This document shows positions 12,366-22,260 of a stretch of 64,000 nt of DNA, one piece after another. Under the pieces are notes generated by a model that was not told where the DNA came from, did no database searches, and saw only the letters and a program-made list of their open reading frames with translations. Source of the stretch: Physcomitrium patens (lineage: Eukaryota > Streptophyta > Bryopsida > Funariales > Funariaceae); contig NC_037266.1 of the NCBI RefSeq assembly GCF_000002425.4, forward strand, positions 710,714-774,713, read 5' to 3'. A program made the position numbers and the translations under genes. Position 1 is the stretch's first letter. Every line of letters starts with the position of its first letter.

Positions 12366-13919
12366 AGAAAAATAAGGGATTTTTGGACTACGAAGCTGTT
12401 CCAGTTTTTGCACCATTCAGAGTGTTTACCATCAATCAATGTGTCATTAGTGGAGGAATACATTAAGAATTATGACCCCGAGGATGGATCGAGTGTCGTT
12501 CAAGGGCAAATTATTGGGATTGATGAAACAATCATGGAAAAGGTGTTGTTTCTTCCCATTGGAGAGATGGCAGTAGGGACTGATGAGTCAAGCGATTTCA
12601 GCCCAGGTAGATATTTCAAGGGAAGAATGTCATCTTTTGAAAGGAGCCAAGGATGGCGGACTCAGGAGGCCATTACACCAAAATATGTGGAATGGTTGCG
12701 GTTCGTGCTGAGGCGGTTAGGATTGTATCGACACCCCACTTATGTATCAAAACGATTATTGTATGTAGTAGTAGGAGCGTTTGAAGGGATGGTGTTCAAC
12801 TGGGCGGCTTACGTAGCTACTCGTATTCATGCGGAGATAGGAGCCAAGTTCAAATTGAAAAAGTTCACATCCTTGCTTTGTTCAAATTATGTGTATGCTG
12901 TCATCGTGCACACATTGCGTCAACCACCGTTAAAAGAGAAAAACCCTATACCAGTGTCAGCACCTTTGGAGAGAGAACAAAATTTGTTGGCACAGAATCA
13001 CAATACAGCAGATATAATACACGAAATTGGAGAATCAAGTCGTACATTGATTCAAGGGGCAGTTCCGGTTATCGAAGCGAGACGGGTTCCAAGTGGTGTT
13101 GTGGTGGAAGAGGAGAATCAAGTTCCATTATTGATAGATATCAACCAGTTGGCGTTTCCAGAAGGTCGATTATCTGAAAGAATATTTCTTAAAAATACCG
13201 TATTGAAGCACATTTTGCAAATACATTGTATGGTACGAGCATTGGATGTAGAAGACAGAAGTAAACGGGATTGGGAGGACAATAAAAAAAAGATATCGGA
13301 TCAAAAACAAAAAATTAGGGAGCAAGAACTAAGGATTCAAGAAATTGAAGAAGCCAAATTGGTCCTGGAGCGGAAATTGGTTCTCCAATATGAGGCTTGG
13401 ACAAAGGAAAAAGAACAAATTTCATGGATTGTGGAAGGACAACGGGACGAATTGATTCAGAATAGGAAGTCATGAGATTTGGAATGGGAGAATTTCAAAT
13501 GCCAGTTGCAAGTGGAAGTGGACAAGACAGAGTTATTGGAGACAGAGAAAGCGTTATTGTGTGACCAATTGAGATGTGAAACGGGGAAAATGAGGTCTAA
13601 AATTAAAATTTTACAAAATGAGGTGTCAAAACTGACGGAAGAGTTAACTGTGAGGAGCCAATCTCAAGTGTCGATTGAAGATGTCCCAGAAGGGATGAGT
13701 CCACAGCAACATCAGTTGGAACTTCGCGATGTCCAGATCTTGAAACTGGAAGCTCAGGTCTGAGAATTGGAAGAATACAATGAAGATCTTTCAGCCTAGT
13801 TGAAAAAGGAGTCACTTGAAATATTGGAAGAGGATGAAGATGTACCACTAGAGCCAGAATTGGTGGAACCAATAACGGATAATGAAGTAATTGATCAATT
13901 CGGTGTATCAGATAAATAG
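12366..13919 (+). pseudogene. RLG-B extra 3' ORF, globular N-terminus plus coiled coil
   Basis: One reading frame between pol and the 3' LTR, open from 12366 to 13919 except for TGA 13473, TGA 13761 and one TAG near 13798. Joined, it would give about 500 residues. The first 170 residues look globular (segment SLVEEYIKNYDPEDG, later a pattern like EKVLFLPIGE), loosely recalling putative plant-transposon proteins carried by some Gypsy elements. From about 13250 it becomes strongly charged and heptad-like (DWEDNKKKISDQKQKIREQE), that is, coiled coil, ending acidic. I see no signal peptide or transmembrane anchor, so it is not obviously envelope-like. Function unknown. Confidence 0.7.
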
Positions 13920-13980
13920 AAATTTTGGAGAAGTTTTTTTTTAGTTATGTATCGGTTCTATGTTTGCGAGGACATTGCAC

Positions 13981-13994
13981 AGATGGGAGTAGGG
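13981..13994 (+). promoter_or_regulatory. RLG-B polypurine tract
   Basis: The purine-rich run agatgggagtaggg lies just before the 3' LTR start at 13998, where plus-strand synthesis is primed. Confidence 0.75.
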
Positions 13995-13997
13995 CTA

Positions 13998-14696
13998 TGT
14001 AGAATAAGTAGTTATTTTCTGAATTGTAGATACTTAGTTTATAGTATAAATAGGGATAAATGATTGTTGAAAAGGTAGTTCAGTAGGTAAAATGGATGAA
14101 TAGTTAAGAAAAGCAGTTTTCATTAGAGTTGTAGCAGTTGGTATCTCGTGGTAGCATAAGGAGGATGGGAGAGAGGAAGTAGGGGCCAGACTGTGATAGT
14201 GTGAGCCGGGGTAAGCTTGGTGCTATATCTTTTCTTTTGTTTGTTATTTTCTTTGAATAAGAAGATTAAGAGTTTCTGAATATTGTGAAAGTGAATTATA
14301 GAATGGAAGTATGATTGTTATTAAATGAAAAGAAGAAAGATTGAATGCTGAAATTTGATTGTAGTTCAGCAAAGAGAATGAGTCTGTGTTTGTGTGAAAC
14401 ACTGTAATGTGAAGGCAGTTGATGGTGAAGAACTCCAGAGTTTGGATTATAGTATGATTATGTCCTATCATTTAGGATAGTGCGGGATTACTTGTTGTTG
14501 TTATCAGTGATGGTGGAGTATTATTAGGAAGTGGAAAGCATTGTAGTGTTTCGTGGGTGTTTTAAGTAGTGCGGAATACAGTTAATTGTGTGACCCTAAC
14601 GTGTAAGCTCATGCGGTATTCTTTCCCTGTGTTCGAATCTCCCTATACAAGTTTACTGTGATTAGATTAGTTAGAGTAAGTAAAACGACAATCACA
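13998..14696 (+). repeat. RLG-B 3' LTR
   Basis: 699 bp, about 97% identical by eye to 5204-5902, and followed by gtaaa, the imperfect copy of the left target site. Confidence 0.97.
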
Positions 14697-15296
14697 GTAA
14701 AATCAAGATGAAAACCTTCTTTATAAAAATCAAGATGAAAACCTTCTTTATAAAAAAAATAAGATCTAGGCTAGATAACATTCTACTTTCAATTCTTGTT
14801 TGTAGCTTCTTTGTAGTTGTGATGTTGAAGAGGTGGAGAATCAACAACTAACAGATTTGATTGAAAAGCCTTCGTTTGCTCACTTGTCAGATAAGACATT
14901 ACAATTGCCACATCCTTCAAGACAACATAATCGAGATAAAGATCTTCAAAAATAAAAAAATTCTTCTTCAAATAGATGGCGAAATACATTGCATTTGATA
15001 TCATGATCTTAGAAGGAACTTCCAATATTGGTGATTTTACTAAAGATAGGAAAAATTCTTAATATTATTCTAAATATTTTATTTGAAAGAAGTTATGAAG
15101 GCTGCATCAATGATCAAATAATTGAGTGGTCTTCTCGCCCTCGTATGAGACACTATCGATGGTTGAGAGGCCCTATCAATCATCTTCAAAGAGAACAAAG
15201 ATCAGAGTCTGTTGCAAATATAATTTTTCTCATATTAGATTTCCTCAACATATGATGATTATTCCTTGTGGAATTCGTCTTTAGAAGGGGAAGTAA
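14697..15296 (+). pseudogene. Outer chromovirus 3' region with remnant extra ORF
   Basis: Resumes the chromovirus interrupted at 5203; it aligns with the reverse strand of 62254-62830. A 30-bp stretch around 14702-14750 is tandemly doubled. A broken frame (about 14838-15255) matches the ORF at 62361-62717: residues like KPSFAHLSDKTLQL, RSYEGCINDQI and HYRWLRGPINHL are shared. The purine run gaaggggaag precedes the LTR. The function of this ORF is unknown. Confidence 0.8.
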
Positions 15297-15807
15297 TATC
15301 ACGGACATACACATATAAGCCTATAATTACATATATAAATAAATAGAAATAAATAAGAGTAAATAAAAATAAGTTAATTTAATATTATTTATTATGGAAG
15401 CTTCTTAGAAGCTTTATAGATGCTGCTTTGACTTTATAGATATCTTTAATTGAATTTTTGGATTAGAAACGTGGTTAATAAGTTGGCCATGTACCACTTA
15501 TATTGTTAGCTTGAAGACCAAGCTAATTTTGTGGCTCAAATATAGAAAAACTTGCCTTATAAGTCAAGGCATGTGTCCTACAGAGTGAATACATATTAGA
15601 GGTCCTATAGAACATTGCCATATAGTCCCTACTTAGATAGTATATATAGAAACAAGAAAGATGACTTCTTCACCTTTATCAATTCCTTTCTTGCTTCTAA
15701 TCTAGTTTCAAGAATCTCAAGTTTTCTTATCTTTTAGCAATAAGTCTTTTTAGTTTCTTTAAATATACATATTTTCTTAATTCTATTTTTTCACTCTTTT
15801 TTTGACA
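15297..15807 (+). repeat. Outer chromovirus 3' LTR
   Basis: Begins tatcacggacat (TG decayed to TA) and ends tttttgaca, 511 bp. It aligns with the LTR at 61693-62253 (reverse) and the solo LTR at 47572-48100. It carries a TATA-like tagtatatatagaaac near 15640. Confidence 0.85.
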
Positions 15808-16629
15808 TGGATTCCATTCGCTTATGTATCATCTTTTACTTCATGTCCTTGAAATTGAATTGCTTCAAAAATTTCATGTTTATAGATTTTTAAATCTAAA
15901 TTACTCTTGCCAATTTTGTTTCAATTCAATTGGTAGATTTTGCAAGATTTTAAAAACCCTCACTAATTCTAAATTTCAAATATTGAAGACCTTAATCCAA
16001 TATAATTCTTACTTCCTTTAATCTAATTGTTGTTATATTATGTGTTTTTTTGCTTGAATATACATTGAGTATCTAATTATAAAAAAAATAAAAAAATCAA
16101 CTATAAGTCTATTAAATTTAATAAAATCTTAAAAAATAATTATATTATTTTTAAAAATCTTAATCAAATTTTAATCCATTTAAAAATTATATTTAAAAGA
16201 AGTTACAAAAAAATACAAAGAAGTCATAAATTAATCTCAAAAAAAATATCAAAGAAGTCTTAAAGAAGTATAAAAATAAAACTTTAAAAAAATATTAGAA
16301 ATATAATGTTATAAAGAATTAATAAAGAATTCTAAATAAATATTAAAAATAGAATTTTTAAATAAATCCTATATCAAATCTTAATTAAAATCCTAATTGA
16401 ATTTATTTAATCTTAATCAAAAAGCAAGACTAATTGCAAGAAAATTTAGACAAATTCAAGATTATGGATTATTTGACATTTGTATCTTAGTTATTACATG
16501 GAATACTATCAGGTCAATCTTTGTATTTACAATATAAAAGAATTAGAGTTAAATAGAATATTAAATAAAAAAATATATATACAAATTTTTCTTAACTTCC
16601 AAATCATAATATAAGAAAAAAAAGAGTCT
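15808..16629. other. AT-rich stretch without recognisable gene
   Basis: Very AT-rich with imperfect repeats of the aatcttaatcaaa type, similar in texture to 21230-21540. No coding signature was seen. Confidence 0.6.
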
Positions 16630-16776
16630 ACAAATTGATATGTGGTTTATATGGATTAAAACAAGTGCACATGCATGGTTCTTTCAAATCGATTTTCATC
16701 AAATGAATGAAGGTTTGATAAAAAAATATAGAAAATTATAAACTATACTATTTTATTTGTGATGGCCTATATGTAA
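16630..16776 (+). pseudogene. Copia-3 RT, left fragment
   Basis: The translation contains CKLICGLYGLKQ, the conserved Copia RT segment, followed by decayed residues. It is interrupted at 16776 by Copia-1 and continues at 21028, where the YMDD active-site motif appears. Confidence 0.75.
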
Positions 16777-17187
16777 TATTAAAGTAAAAATAAAATAAGT
16801 TACTTTATAGAGGATATCAACTTAGATAAGTTACTAGTGATCAAAGGTTTGACTCTTGATATATGGTAAGGGCATCCAATGGACATAGGACAAAATCATG
16901 GACGAAGAGTCAAAGTCAAAAGAATAAAATATTAACAAGGAAATATCCAAAGACTAAGTATGAGCCATTAGTGTATGTCATAGGATATCCTTGAGGCTCG
17001 TGAGATGTCAAAAATATCCTACGGCCACATGTATAAAAGTCAAAGAGTGAAAGTTCTTTTTTAAGACAACAACTACTATCTATAAGTAATGGATACTGGA
17101 AGTGAGAGATATCTTATTCCACACTCTCTTTGTATGCAATCTTGTTGATATTAAGTGTTGTGTCTTTAAAGTACTTGTTCTTTAGTA
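16777..17187 (+). repeat. Copia-1 5' LTR
   Basis: Starts tattaaagtaaaaataaaa (TG decayed to TA) and ends ctttagta. Same length as 20617-21027. Confidence 0.93.
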
Positions 17188-17206
17188 GATTATGGACCCA
17201 CTCACC
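17188..17206 (+). promoter_or_regulatory. Copia-1 primer-binding site, internal initiator tRNA-Met type
   Basis: The sequence gattatggacccactcacc directly follows the LTR. It resembles the complement of the anticodon-loop region of initiator tRNA-Met (ggttatgggcccac...), as used by Drosophila copia, rather than the usual plant tggtatcagagc 3'-end site. Confidence 0.65.
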
Positions 17207-17757
17207 TTTATTTGTGAGTTTTGAAGTACTTTGAAGTCTTTCTTATTATGAAGAATAGATCTTATGGTTGTTGCTGAAGTTTGAGTTTGCTCTCTTCTAA
17301 CCCTTCTTATGCATCTAATTGTTGATATAGTTTTTGCTCTTACTTGTTGTTAAATGCATTGATAGTCTTGGTTGTTGTTAGACTCAATATAATGATGTTT
17401 TAGAACTTTAGTATTGTATTTCTTTGCTGATTTTCATCATTGGTACTCTAACTTTGTGCTTTCATATACTTAACTTCATAAAAAATTCTTCTATTGTTAT
17501 AAAATATATTTTGTGTGGTTAAAGAAGTAATTGAAGAGGGGTGATTGAAGAGTGGCAAAGCTTATCCAAGAAGTTTAGATAGAGTATAAGACTTGTGAGA
17601 AGTCTTATATGTGAAGTTAAGAGTGATACAAGAGTGAAATCACTTGTATAATTATATAAAGGGCATTTTGGATTTCTAAGGCAATAATATCTTCTTGTTG
17701 ATTTTGAGAGTTCTATCTTCTCTTTTGTTGATTTTTTTCACACATCCCTTCTTTAGA

Positions 17758-18639
17758 CATGGCTTTAAGTGAAGGTGAGAGCTTGAGAGTGCTTGAAAAT
17801 TTTAGAGGTGACAACTTTTACCATTGGAAGAAGAAAATGGAGCTTTTATTGGCTTCATTGGACCTTTGAAATATTGTTGATGAAAGTGAAGACCCTCTAT
17901 GTAACAATGCTGATATCAAGGTGAAGAAAGAGTATAAATATTATGAAAAGAAGGCTTTTGGGATGATTGCAACAAACCTTGATGATGCCAACTTTTCACA
18001 TGTTATAGCTTGCAATAGACCATTAGAAGCATGGAAGAATCTTTGCAACATCTATGAGAGTAGAAACCTTGTCAACATCCTTTAGATAATGGAGGTGAAT
18101 ATATGTCAAAGTATTTTGATGAATTCATCAAGATTCAAGGTATTGCAAGAGAAATTTCTACTTCTTATACTCCACAACAAAATAAAGATGCTAAAAGAGT
18201 AAATCGGACCATTGTGGAGATGGCAAGGAGTATGCTTCATATATAAAATCTTGGGCATGAGTATTGGATGGAAGCTGTAATAAATGCGGTGTACACAAAG
18301 AATAGGTGCCCTACAAATACACTTATATCAATGATTCTACAAGAAGCTTAAAGTGAGAAGAAACCTTATATTTTACACATGAGGATTTTTGAATGCATTG
18401 CTTATACAAAGATATCAGATATATTAGGTGCAAATTTGATGCAAAAGGTACAAAATATATATTTGTTGGATATTATGAAGGTACCAAAGCATATAGGCTA
18501 ATGTGTTTAGAAACCAAGAAGATCATCAAAAATCGTAATGTAGAGTTTTTGGAGCATGAGAGTGCTTTTGAGTACTTGAAAAAGTATCCAAGTGAGAATA
18601 AAGGTATATTTGTGGACAAATCTTCAAGTTCAACATAGG

Positions 18640-18673
<34 letters not shown>

Positions 18674-20608
18674 ATGATGATGACAATGTACATGGAAGAA
18701 ATAGAAGTCAAGATCAAGTGGCAAAGAAGGTAAATCATAGTGTGCATTCAATTGCAAGAACCAACAATGAAGACAATGAAGATATTGAAAGTGATGATGA
18801 TAATGAGGAATATCAATCTTTAAATGAAGAAAGACAAGCATTAAGGAAGAAGAAGTTTAGAAGAGAGGATGGAATGCAAGAAGAAAGGTCTTCTTAAAAC
18901 GAAAAGAAATATCCTTTGAGAGAAAAAAAACCATAAAGTGAATAATAAAAGGACCACATCTTTCTTCAACTAAATAAAGAACATGCCAATATTGCACTTC
19001 TTATTGATCCATTGAGTTTATATAATATAATGAAGTCTACAAATGCATTGAAGTAGAAGAATGCTATGGAAGAAGAATACAAATCACTTATGGACAATGA
19101 AACATGGGAATTGATTCAACTTCCACCAAATTGATCTTCAATTGGTTGTAAATAGGTATTTAGAATCAAAAAGAATACAATGGACAATATTGTGAGATAC
19201 AAGTTTAAATCGGTTGCTAAAGGCTACTCAAAAGTTGGTATAGATTTCAATGAGACATTTGCTCTTGTGGTCAAATTTACCACCATTAGAACCATTGTGG
19301 TAATTGAGGTAGCATTGGACTTGGAGATGCTTCAAATAGCTATAAAGAAAGCTTTTTTGAATGAAAGTTTGAGAGAAGACATCTACATGGATCAACCTCA
19401 GGGATTTATTGAAGAAAACAAACAACACCTTGTTTGTAAGTTGAAGAAATCCTTGTATGGACTAAAGTAATCACCAAGGGCATGGTACCAATGCATTGAT
19501 ACATTCTCTATAAGTGAAGGATTTATAAAGAGTGAGGATAATCATTCCTTATATGTAATGCAATCAAATAGGTTCATATTAATTGTCATCTTTTATATTG
19601 ATGATTTAATCATCTTAATCAATACATTGAAGATAATGGATTGATTGAAGATAAAGTTAAAAAAAGAATATGAAATGAATGATTTGGAAGAGCTTCATTA
19701 TTATTTAGGAATAGAGTTTATAATAGATCATGCTCAGAAGATTATTACAATGAGCTTAAGCAAGTACATTGAAGAGGTATTGAAACAATTCAAGATGGAG
19801 GAGTGTAAGCCTATTGGAACATCATTGGAGACAAGCTTGAAGTTGATGAAGCTCATGGATGAAGAGTTTGCTAAAGTTGAAGGTCAAATGCAAGGCGTTC
19901 CACACAAGATAGCAGTGAGCTTACTTATGTATGCAATGGTTAGCACAAAGGTGGATCTTGCATATGCGGTGAGTGTTGTGAGATAATACATGTCAATGGC
20001 TGGACCAATCCATTGAAAAACCATCAAAAAGATCATGAGGTACTTAAAAAATACTTTAAATTTTAAATTATGCATTAGAGGTGATCACATTAGTTTGCAT
20101 AATTATTGTGATGTGGATTGAATAGAAGATGCAAATAATAGAATGTTAACAATGGGATATGTATTTTTTGTTAGAGTAGAAGTAATTTCATGGAATTGCA
20201 AGAGAAAACCAACAATTGCAAGGTCAACAATGGAGGCGGAGTACATGGTAACAAGCCATGGTGTAATGGAGGCAATATGGTTGAGACAACTTTTAGAGGA
20301 CATTAGAGATGTGCAAATAGAAGTAACTTCAATAGAGTGTGACAATCAAGGATGTCTTGCATTTACAAAGAATCCAAAGCATCATTCAAGGACCAAGCAT
20401 ATTGACATTCAATATTACTTTATAAGAGAGAAGATTGAAATGGGAGTGATTGATATGAAGTAATGTGCAACGGAAGAAATACTTGCTGATTTGTTGACAA
20501 AGGCATTAGTAAAAGATAGACACCACACATTGATAAAGGCATTAATAAAAGATATACACTACACGTTGACAAAGGCATTAGGATTAAAAGCCATTTGATC
20601 AATAGCAA
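17758..20608 (+). pseudogene. Copia-1 gag-pol remnant
   Basis: Gag begins at ATG 17758 (FRGDNFYHWKKKMELLL) and runs to about 18080. There it jumps directly into integrase DNGGEYMSKYF at about 18085-18360. A lysine-coding poly(A) run lies at 18640-18670. RT covers about 19050-19640 (FNETFALVVKFTTIRTIV, QPQGFIEENK, YIDD near 19595). RNase H is at about 20140-20600 (STMEAEYMVTSHGVMEAIW, then KHHSRTKHIDIQYY). Stops and frameshifts are frequent. Without protease and the integrase N-terminus this copy could move only with help, if at all. Confidence 0.88.
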
Positions 20609-20616
20609 AGTTGGAG

Positions 20617-21027
20617 TGTTAAAATAAAAATAAAATAAGTTACTTTATAGAGGATATTAACTTAGGTAAGTTGCTAGTGGTCAAAGGTTTGATTCTTGGT
20701 ATATAATAAGGGCATCCAATGGATATAAGATGAAATCATGGACCAAGAGTCAAAGTTAAAAGAATAAAATATTAATAAGGAAATATCCAAAGACTAAGTA
20801 TGAGCCATTAGTATGTATTATAGGATACCTTTGAGGCTTTTGAGATGCCAAAAGGATCTTATAGTCACATGTGTAAAAGCCAAAGAGTGAAAGTTGTTTT
20901 TTAAGACAGCAACCACTATCTATAAGTAATGGATACTGAAAGTGAGAGATATCTTATTCCACACTCTCTTTGTATGCAACCTTGCTGATGCTAAGTGTCA
21001 TGTCTTCAAAGTACTTATTCTTAAATA
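20617..21027 (+). repeat. Copia-1 3' LTR
   Basis: Begins tgttaaaataaaaataaaa right after the purine run aaagttggag and ends ttcttaaata; followed by the tgtaa duplication. Confidence 0.93.
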
Positions 21028-21159
21028 TGTAATTGTATTACTTTATATGGATGATTTTATTATTATAAGAAATTATACTAAATAAATATAGAAGATAATA
21101 CTTCAAATTTTACAAACTTTTGAGGTAATTAAACTTGAAGAAGCCATTATAAATTTCAT

Positions 21160-21190
<31 letters not shown>
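21028..21190 (+). pseudogene. Copia-3 RT, right fragment
   Basis: Continues the frame broken at 16776 with residues LLYMDDFIII, the RT catalytic motif, then a thumb-like stretch. It ends in a poly(A) run at about 21164-21190. Confidence 0.75.
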
Positions 21191-21719
21191 TGCTTTAAAA
21201 TGTGGCTTCATTAAAAATGATATATCAATAAATTATTCTTAATCAAAAAATAAGACTAATTGAAATCAAATTCTAATTGAAATCTTGATTGAAACCTTAA
21301 TGAATTTTAATAAAATTTTAGGTAAAACCTTAATAAAATCTTGATGAAATTAAATTTTAAAAAAATTCTAATCAAATCTTAATCAAATCTTAATCAAATT
21401 TTTCTTAAATTTGAATTAACTTCTAATAAAATTTTAATCAAATTTAGAAAAAATCCTAGATCATAATTCAATCTTAAATAAATCCTAATCAATTTATAAT
21501 CAAATTTTAAATCTTAAATAAAAATCTTAACAATCCTATAGTAGATTAAAAATTCAATAATTAATGATTAAACTATTGATTTTGATTCAAACTTTGTTCA
21601 CCTTAAAATAACTAAATTAGCAAAAAGTGTCTAAAATTTGGAATATTGACTAATTTGGAAACAAAAAGTTCAATAATAATTAGTAAGAACTAGATTAATC
21701 AAATGAGTATAAAAATAAT

Positions 21720-22043
21720 ACTAGAGAAATGAGCTAAAGTTCCAAGAGGTGTATTGTCGAGACTGAGGATTCTCTCAGTCTCAGCTCCTATATATTACCA
21801 GTTAGGAAGCTTTTCAAGTAGCTTCCATGAACTAGAAAGCTTCTCAAGCAACTTGTACAAGTTACGAAGCTTCTGAAGTAGCTTCCACAAACTAAGAAGC
21901 TTCTCAAGTAGCTTCTACAAGTTAAGAAGCTTTTCAAGCAACTTTCACAATCTATGAAGCTTCTTAAGAAACTTCCACAAATTACAAGGCTTTTTGAAAA
22001 TCTTCTAGAATCTTCTACCACTTCTTAATGTATATCCTTGACA
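21720..22043 (-). repeat. LTR of minus-strand chromovirus relative (outer end approximate)
   Basis: Reading the minus strand, the LTR begins tgtcaaggatata at 22043. This is the counterpart of tgtcacggacata in the other chromovirus copies, and it is preceded by the same type of purine run. A TATA-like tatatagg lies near 21786-21794. The 30-bp tandem repeats occupy the U3 portion. The far end was not resolved. Confidence 0.6.
21797..21990. repeat. 30-bp tandem repeat, about 6.5 copies, inside LTR U3
   Basis: Imperfect units such as tagaaagcttctcaagcaac plus ten bases repeat every 30 bp, each holding an aagctt core. A minus-strand frame reads through as ten-residue repeats, because 30 is divisible by three, but there is no other sign of a protein. 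Confidence 0.85.
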
Positions 22044-22059
22044 TCACCTCTCCCTTTAG

Positions 22060-22260
22060 ATTTGAGGTCTTCAAGAAGCACTCCTATTACAAATCAGTAC
22101 CAATATAAGAAGTTGAAAATTCATCGCATAATTTCTATAATATACTCCAATTGTTGTTTGTACGGCAAGTAGTTCATTGATCCTTGTAACCAATGATAGT
22201 GTCCTATGCCTTTGATTTTTGACCAAGCATGGACTTCTATTGTTGTGATGTAACACAATT
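22060..22260 (-). pseudogene. Remnant of chromovirus 3' ORF
   Basis: On the minus strand, residues GIGHYHWLQGSMNYL match MGHYRWLRGPINHL of the ORF at 62361-62717, followed by a similar leucine/isoleucine-rich end. It lies immediately upstream of the LTR, the same position as in the other copies. Confidence 0.6.

Larger units (their letters stand above)
5204..14696 (+). mobile_element. RLG-B, complete Athila/Tat-like Gypsy element
   Basis: Two 699-bp LTRs (TG...CA) flank a tRNA-Asp-type primer site, gag with two zinc knuckles, pol in the Gypsy order protease-RT-RNase H-integrase, an extra 3' ORF and a purine-rich tract. The flanks are gtaac (5199-5203) and gtaaa (14697-14701), a 5-bp target duplication with one mismatch. 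By eye the LTRs differ at about 20 positions (about 97% identity), so it is younger than the Copia elements in this window. The RT resembles Athila and the protease motif DGGSS resembles Tat; there is no chromodomain. Stops break every ORF. It inserted downstream of the chromodomain of the older chromovirus. Confidence 0.95.
16777..21027 (+). mobile_element. Copia-1 LTR retrotransposon with internal deletion
   Basis: Two 411-bp LTRs flank gag and pol remnants. The target site tgtaa is duplicated exactly at 16772-16776 and 21028-21032. The LTRs differ at roughly 45-50 of 411 positions (near 88-89%), mostly transitions. Compared with Copia-2, about 1.3 kb covering the gag end, zinc knuckle, protease and integrase N-terminus is missing at about 18081. 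It sits inside the RT of Copia-3. Confidence 0.95.

Noticed and set aside
18526..18841. Minus-strand frames rich in Phe and His near 18.5-18.8 kb
   Set aside because: They are antisense to Copia-1 pol and come from its poly(A) and GAT repeats.
21788..22021. Minus-strand frame with ten-residue repeats (SYLRSFLVCG type)
   Set aside because: It results from a 30-bp non-coding tandem repeat inside an LTR; no start context, domain or conservation supports a protein.
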